DNA of 8,851 nt from Leptolyngbya sp. SIO4C1 (GTDB lineage: Bacteria; Cyanobacteriota; Cyanobacteriia; Phormidesmidales; Phormidesmidaceae): the NCBI GenBank assembly GCA_010671975.1, contig JAAHIA010000198.1:1-8851 (forward strand), in the 5' to 3' direction. The first letter of the stretch is position 1, and the number at the start of each line of letters is the position of its first letter. Shown here piece by piece: positions 6,004 through 8,851 of the stretch. The notes under the pieces are model-generated. The model was not told where the DNA came from. It did no database searches and saw only the letters and a program-made list of their open reading frames with translations. The translations under genes were made by a program, and so were the position numbers.

Positions 6004-6831
6004 TCAAGGTTCTGGTTGTGCGGGTACAAACTGAGTCAGCGCGAAAACATACTCCTCAGCGGCTTCGTCATACGTGATGCGATAGGCGGTAGGATAGCTG
6101 CCGGCTCGGGTGTAGCGACTTGGCACAGCGAAGGTACTTTCATCGTCTTGCTGGCTCTTTAAAAAAGCCGTCGTCACCATGGGTTCAATAAAGGTCATCT
6201 CGCCGTCATGGAAGCCGTAGATAAGCGTGCGCGAGAATCCATGAGGGGATCCCTGCAGCTCCTCGGCAGCAGTATCCACCCAGTGTGATCCCATGCCTGG
6301 TTCGGCACTGTCAGGAGCCATCACATAGCCCGTAGGCACGAGTTCTGCATCAGGCGTTTTGTAGACCTTGCCGAGATTGGCACCGACGGCCGTAATCTCT
6401 GCTCGCTGTTCAGGCGTAATGGTGTAGAAGTGAATATCGAAATGAGGCTCGCCATAGATGGGCATCGGATCGTGACCGTGCGATCGCCAGTTAAAGCCGA
6501 TATGGTCAAATGCTGTTCCGTGAGCCTGAGTCGGTAAGGGCAAAACCACTTCGGCTGCATGATTTGGCAGGTTGTCGAGCGCTGCCTCAGTCAAAATCAC
6601 CCCAATCTCCTGCGGTCGACTCCGAGCGTCAAGCTCGACATAGGCCCGAACGGTGCCCGCTCCTAAGGGATGAAGATCGCCTTCAAACCGCAGGGGGGCC
6701 GTAGCATGAACCAAAGCTGAAGAGACTGCATTGGGAGACGGCAGCTCTATGCGAGCCGTTTGAAAGCAGCTGTTTAGGGCAAGAACAAAAGCAGCAGACG
6801 TCATGAGGTAGGTAAAAAATGAGTACCGCAT
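6004..6831 (-). CDS. TTHB210-like (DUF5602) protein, putative lipoprotein
   Basis: This 275-residue protein begins with MRYSFFTYLMTSAAFVLALNSC. The basic start, hydrophobic core and LNSC ending at Cys22 fit a type II (lipoprotein) signal, so it is probably exported and lipid-anchored. The mature part matches my recall of the TTHB210-like fold family: GFNWRSHGHDPMPIYGEPH (112-130), HFDIHFYTI (130-138), GMGSHWVD (179-186) and LIYGFHDGEMTFIEPMVT (203-220). His118, His120, His130, Asp132, His134, His183 and Glu216 cluster in these motifs and look like a metal or catalytic site, which is inference. The Thermus protein is induced by an anti-sigma circuit and has no known activity. AAGGAG lies 5 nt before the start. 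It follows the acetyltransferase by 80 nt and precedes DUF1330 by 51 nt. Confidence 0.8.
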   Translation of the reverse strand: MRYSFFTYLMTSAAFVLALNSCFQTARIELPSPNAVSSALVHATAPLRFEGDLHPLGAGTVRAYVELDARSRPQEIGVILTEAALDNLPNHAAEVVLPLPTQAHGTAFDHIGFNWRSHGHDPMPIYGEPHFDIHFYTITPEQRAEITAVGANLGKVYKTPDAELVPTGYVMAPDSAEPGMGSHWVDTAAEELQGSPHGFSRTLIYGFHDGEMTFIEPMVTTAFLKSQQDDESTFAVPSRYTRAGSYPTAYRITYDEAAEEYVFALTQFVPAQPEP

Positions 6832-6863
6832 AGGAACTCCTTCAAAAGCATGAGCGGGATTTA

Positions 6864-6884
6864 GGGGCGCGGCAGCCGCCCCCC
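6864..6884. other. GC-rich near-palindrome between the GNAT and TTHB210-like genes
   Basis: The 21 bases are GGGG-c-GCGGC-a-GCCGC-c-CCCC, a perfect dyad centred on 6874 except for one C/C pair. In RNA it would form a strong hairpin between the two genes. No T run follows on the minus strand, so it is not a classic terminator; it could pause transcription, protect an RNA end or be a protein site. Confidence 0.6.
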
Positions 6885-6911
6885 GTTGCGATATCTGAAC
6901 TGTTTAGACCG

Positions 6912-7844
6912 TTAAAAGAGAATGGAGGGCAGAAACGCGCCCTGTGGCGGGTTGTATAGACCTAAGCTCATCAAGGTCATTGGCTGTACCACTCGCAGGC
7001 CATGCTCTAGACACCAGCGGAACAGCTGACTGTTGCGGGTGGGCATGAGAAATCCGGGGCCTGCGAAGGTTTGGGCAGCCCCAATGAGGGCTTTAATGTC
7101 TTCGTTGGTGGCGCCGACTGCATGGCCAAAGAAACCGATGACCGTAGCGTAGCCGGTGATGCGATCGCAGTGCTCAACGACGGTGGCGGTGCCCTGCTGG
7201 ATTGCCTGCCGCAGCTCTTGAGCGCGATCAAAGCCGTGAACCTGCTGGCAGAGACGGCTACAAGCAGCCAGGTCTGCCTCAGTGGCTGCTCGGACAAGGT
7301 AGCCGGGAATATTCAAGTTCAAAGGCTGTCCCTGCAGGTTCGCCAGCGGTTCTTGCACGTCGAACCCGAGCTTGGTGTAGAGCGACAAAGATCGGTTGTG
7401 GAACGCGGCCTGCACCAGTCGCACCCCAGCAAAGCCCTGCTGCCGCGCCCGGTCTAATACGGCTTCCATCAGCCGGCGACCGACCGAGACGTTTTGGATA
7501 TTGGGCGCAACGGTGATTGGACCCACGCCTGCGATCGCGCTCCCTTCCAGCAAAAAGTTGCTGCCCAATACTTGGCCAGCCCTCTCTGCTACCACTGAAT
7601 AGGTCTCTGGGTGGGTAAACAAAGCTGACATCATTTCTAGCGTCACCTCAACAGCTGGAAAGTCAGGCGGGAAACCGTGCCGATCGTTGATTGCTTTGAA
7701 GGCTTCGTAGCAAATTTCGGCGCAGATCTGAGCATCGGTGGAGGTGCCTCGCCGCAGCTGTAAAGTCTCGTCTGACATAGCCGTTGTGGCTGCTATCGGG
7801 CTTTGCGCCATGGTTTGCGCTGTGGCTTCCATCGTTGTTGACAT
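6912..7844 (-). CDS. Two-domain GNAT family N-acetyltransferase
   Basis: The 310-residue protein has an N-terminal GNAT domain (about 28-165): LQLRRGTSTDAQICAEICY, then AGVGPITVAPNIQNVSVGRR (105-124) at the acetyl-CoA loop and HNRSLSLYTKLGF (149-161). The usual Q/RxxGxG/A loop reads Q117-NVS-V-G122, so the first Gly is Ser120. A second, GNAT-related domain (about 181-310) has YLVRAATEADLAACSRLC, ITGYATVIGFFGHAVG, GPGFLMPTRNSQLFRWCLE and RVVQPMTLMSLGLY. The layout matches the YitH/HolE-like group with an Acetyltransf_18-type C-terminal domain. The acceptor is unknown. The first 27 residues are low-complexity and may not be conserved; Met23 (7778) is an alternative start. The start at 7844 is only 5 nt after the VOC gene, and its GGAG (7854-7857) lies inside that gene's end, which suggests coupled translation. 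Confidence 0.92.
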   Translation of the reverse strand: MSTTMEATAQTMAQSPIAATTAMSDETLQLRRGTSTDAQICAEICYEAFKAINDRHGFPPDFPAVEVTLEMMSALFTHPETYSVVAERAGQVLGSNFLLEGSAIAGVGPITVAPNIQNVSVGRRLMEAVLDRARQQGFAGVRLVQAAFHNRSLSLYTKLGFDVQEPLANLQGQPLNLNIPGYLVRAATEADLAACSRLCQQVHGFDRAQELRQAIQQGTATVVEHCDRITGYATVIGFFGHAVGATNEDIKALIGAAQTFAGPGFLMPTRNSQLFRWCLEHGLRVVQPMTLMSLGLYNPPQGAFLPSILF

Positions 7845-7849
7845 GGTTA

Positions 7850-8335
7850 CTATCTCCGAGCCTCTACAAGGACGAGCTGATCAACCATGCCAGCGAGCCG
7901 TTCAGGGCTAAAGGCCTCAAGATATTTCGCTGTCATGGCTGGGGTCAATAGCTCAATCATCAGCCAGTTCTCAACCCAAAACTCAATCACATCAAACAGT
8001 CCATCTCGACTGCAGGGCAATACCCGCCAGCCTTCGCGAGCAGCAATTCGCTCAATCTTTTCTAGGCTGATCGGCACTGAAATGGCTACGTGGAACGATA
8101 CATAGTGAGCGACCTGCGGCCTCAGTCGAAAGCCAGCCTGTCCCTCATGGGCATCGGGAATCAGCTCTGAGCCGAGGGGATAAATCTCAATCATCGTGCC
8201 AAATTCATCGCCAGCTAGCGCAACATAGCTATTAGGATTAAAGGGAAAAGGCGCTACCTGGCCCTGTAAGATTTCGGCCATGACCTTGGCAACGTGGAGA
8301 GGATTATTAGCCGCAACTGAAAAATGGTGAAGCAT
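7850..8335 (-). CDS. VOC (glyoxalase/dioxygenase fold) family protein
   Basis: The 161-residue protein starts LHHFSVAANNPLHVAKVMAE, the usual entry to a vicinal-oxygen-chelate fold. It continues with SYVALAGDEFGTMIEIYPLG (36-55), VAHYVSFHVAI (75-85) and FWVENWLMIELLTP (119-132). His4, Glu50, His82 and Glu128 fall where VOC enzymes place their four metal ligands (two His, two Glu as in glyoxalase I). The assignment of these exact residues is inference. VOC enzymes isomerise or open adducts, cleave C-C bonds or modify antibiotics; the substrate here is unknown. AAGGAG (8343-8348) stands 7 nt before the start. It lies 88 nt after the MBL hydrolase gene and 5 nt before the acetyltransferase, so the three probably form one transcript. 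Confidence 0.8.
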   Translation of the reverse strand: MLHHFSVAANNPLHVAKVMAEILQGQVAPFPFNPNSYVALAGDEFGTMIEIYPLGSELIPDAHEGQAGFRLRPQVAHYVSFHVAISVPISLEKIERIAAREGWRVLPCSRDGLFDVIEFWVENWLMIELLTPAMTAKYLEAFSPERLAGMVDQLVLVEARR

Positions 8336-8356
8336 GTAAGTACTCCTTGATGGGTT

Positions 8357-8400
8357 GTTTCAATGTGGTTTCAATACAGACGTGATTGTTTCAGTACTCC
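8357..8400. repeat. Three GTTTCA short repeats in the MBL-VOC gap
   Basis: GTTTCAA occurs at 8357-8363 and 8368-8374, and GTTTCA at 8388-8393. The 8-mer AGTACTCC at 8393-8400 also occurs at 8339-8346, around the VOC ribosome site. The copies sit in an 88-nt gap and could be an operator or a small duplication. With copies this short, chance is also possible. Confidence 0.4.
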
Positions 8401-8411
8401 GGTGCGTGACC

Positions 8412-8426
8412 TGAGGCTGTGCCTCA
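8412..8426. other. Short hairpin covering the MBL stop codon
   Basis: TGAGGC (8412-8417), a 3-nt loop and GCCTCA (8421-8426) form a perfect 6-bp stem whose outer arm is the stop codon of the MBL gene. There is no T run after it on the minus strand, so it is not a normal intrinsic terminator. It may slow or partly end transcription before the VOC gene. Confidence 0.4.
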
Positions 8427-8851
8427 TTCAGAGAGGGCTTCAGCAAGCGCTCGTAGCAGCTTGGCGCCATCCCCTTGCCAGGCGCTCCCATGCATACAGG
8501 CCAGCACTTTCGGCTCGGTTGCGGCCAATCGCTCTAACAGCTCTCGCCCATTCTTCGTATGCGAGTAATAGTCCATCTGCTGTCGGAAGGTCTCGCTCGG
8601 TCCGAGGATGTCTGATTCTGTTAAGGGAGGTAAGCCTGTATCTCCTTGTGTGAACAGATCTCCGCAAAACAATGTCTGCGTAGCCTCTTCCATCAAATAG
8701 CCACACTCCCAGGCATGAGGTAGGTGCGGTGCATCAAACCACCGAACCGAATGTTTCCCGACCGAGAGTATCTCTCCATCCGCGAGCGCCTGTGGAGCCC
8801 GATCTGCGAGATCTTCGATAGATACCATCGCGGCAACCCTGCCGAAAGTGC
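8424..8851 (-). CDS. MBL-fold metallohydrolase, C-terminal part, 5' end outside the window
   Basis: The frame is open to the window edge, giving about 142 residues. An internal ATG at 8828 is probably not the true start. Counting from that Met, APHLPHAWECGYLMEE has His35 and His38, LFCGDLFT (53-60) has Asp57 and CMHGSAW (111-117) has His113. These are the later metal-site motifs of metallo-beta-lactamase-fold hydrolases: the third His, the bridging Asp and the last His. The HxHxDH motif must lie beyond 8851. The HLPHAW / FCGDLFT form resembles the MBL group related to the oxygen-binding di-iron proteins rather than classic beta-lactamases. The substrate is unknown. The gene ends 88 nt before the VOC gene on the same strand and may be the first visible gene of the operon. 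Confidence 0.85.
   Translation of the reverse strand, partial: TFGRVAAMVSIEDLADRAPQALADGEILSVGKHSVRWFDAPHLPHAWECGYLMEEATQTLFCGDLFTQGDTGLPPLTESDILGPSETFRQQMDYYSHTKNGRELLERLAATEPKVLACMHGSAWQGDGAKLLRALAEALSE

Larger units (their letters stand above)
13..7538. repeat. HIP1 palindromes (GCGATCGC), 12 copies dispersed
   Basis: Copies start at 13, 443, 926, 1740, 2723, 3041, 3326, 3750, 4034, 6480, 7161 and 7531. This 8-mer is greatly over-represented in many cyanobacterial genomes, and its density here is the main evidence for the host group. The copies are not even: none lies between 4042 and 6479, and none after 7538. Confidence 0.9.

Noticed and set aside
7007..7602. Overlapping frames of 68-128 codons across the acetyltransferase
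   Set aside because: Low-complexity translations in the other frames of a clear GNAT gene.
8357..8393. CRISPR-like GTTTCAAT words
   Set aside because: The word resembles the end of some CRISPR repeats, but the copies are 11 and 20 nt apart with no 25-40 nt repeat or spacer pattern.

Overview
The window looks like a cyanobacterial chromosome segment. The HIP1 palindrome GCGATCGC occurs 12 times in 8.85 kb. The first gene encodes a membrane-anchored type 1 periplasmic-binding protein of a kind common in filamentous cyanobacteria. The genus cannot be fixed from this sequence alone. No tRNA, rRNA, CRISPR array, insertion sequence or phage gene was found.

Layout. (1) Positions 1-1212, minus strand: most of an ABC-transporter-type substrate-binding protein, cut off at its C-terminus by the window edge. 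(2) 1213-1513: a non-coding divergent spacer with a 16-bp tandem repeat and several small dyads. (3) 1514-1942, plus strand: a single-domain UspA-type universal stress protein. (4) 2040-2201, plus strand: a 53-codon gene of unknown function whose end overlaps the end of the next, convergent gene by 14 bp. (5) 2188-3768, minus strand: an alanine or glycine:cation symporter (AGCS family). (6) 3847-8851, minus strand: a run of eight co-oriented genes with gaps from a 1-nt overlap to 88 nt. In transcription order these are an MBL-fold metallohydrolase (5' end outside the window), a VOC-fold protein, a two-domain GNAT acetyltransferase, a TTHB210-like putative lipoprotein, a DUF1330 protein, a PAPS-dependent sulfotransferase, a GFA/CENP-V-type zinc protein and a small hypothetical protein.

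The eight-gene run is the most interesting part. Its seven visible start sites all have a good Shine-Dalgarno core (AAGGAG, AGGAGG, GGAGG or GGAG) 5-9 nt upstream, while the substrate-binding protein, Usp and symporter genes have weak or no such sites. A 2.4-kb part of the run (about 4042-6479) has no HIP1 site. Small enzymes that in other settings act on reactive small molecules or thiol adducts (VOC, MBL, GFA), a sulfotransferase, an acetyltransferase and a putative exported lipoprotein sit together. This could be an uncharacterised detoxification or small-molecule modification operon, partly acquired by transfer. That functional reading is inference: no gene here identifies a substrate.
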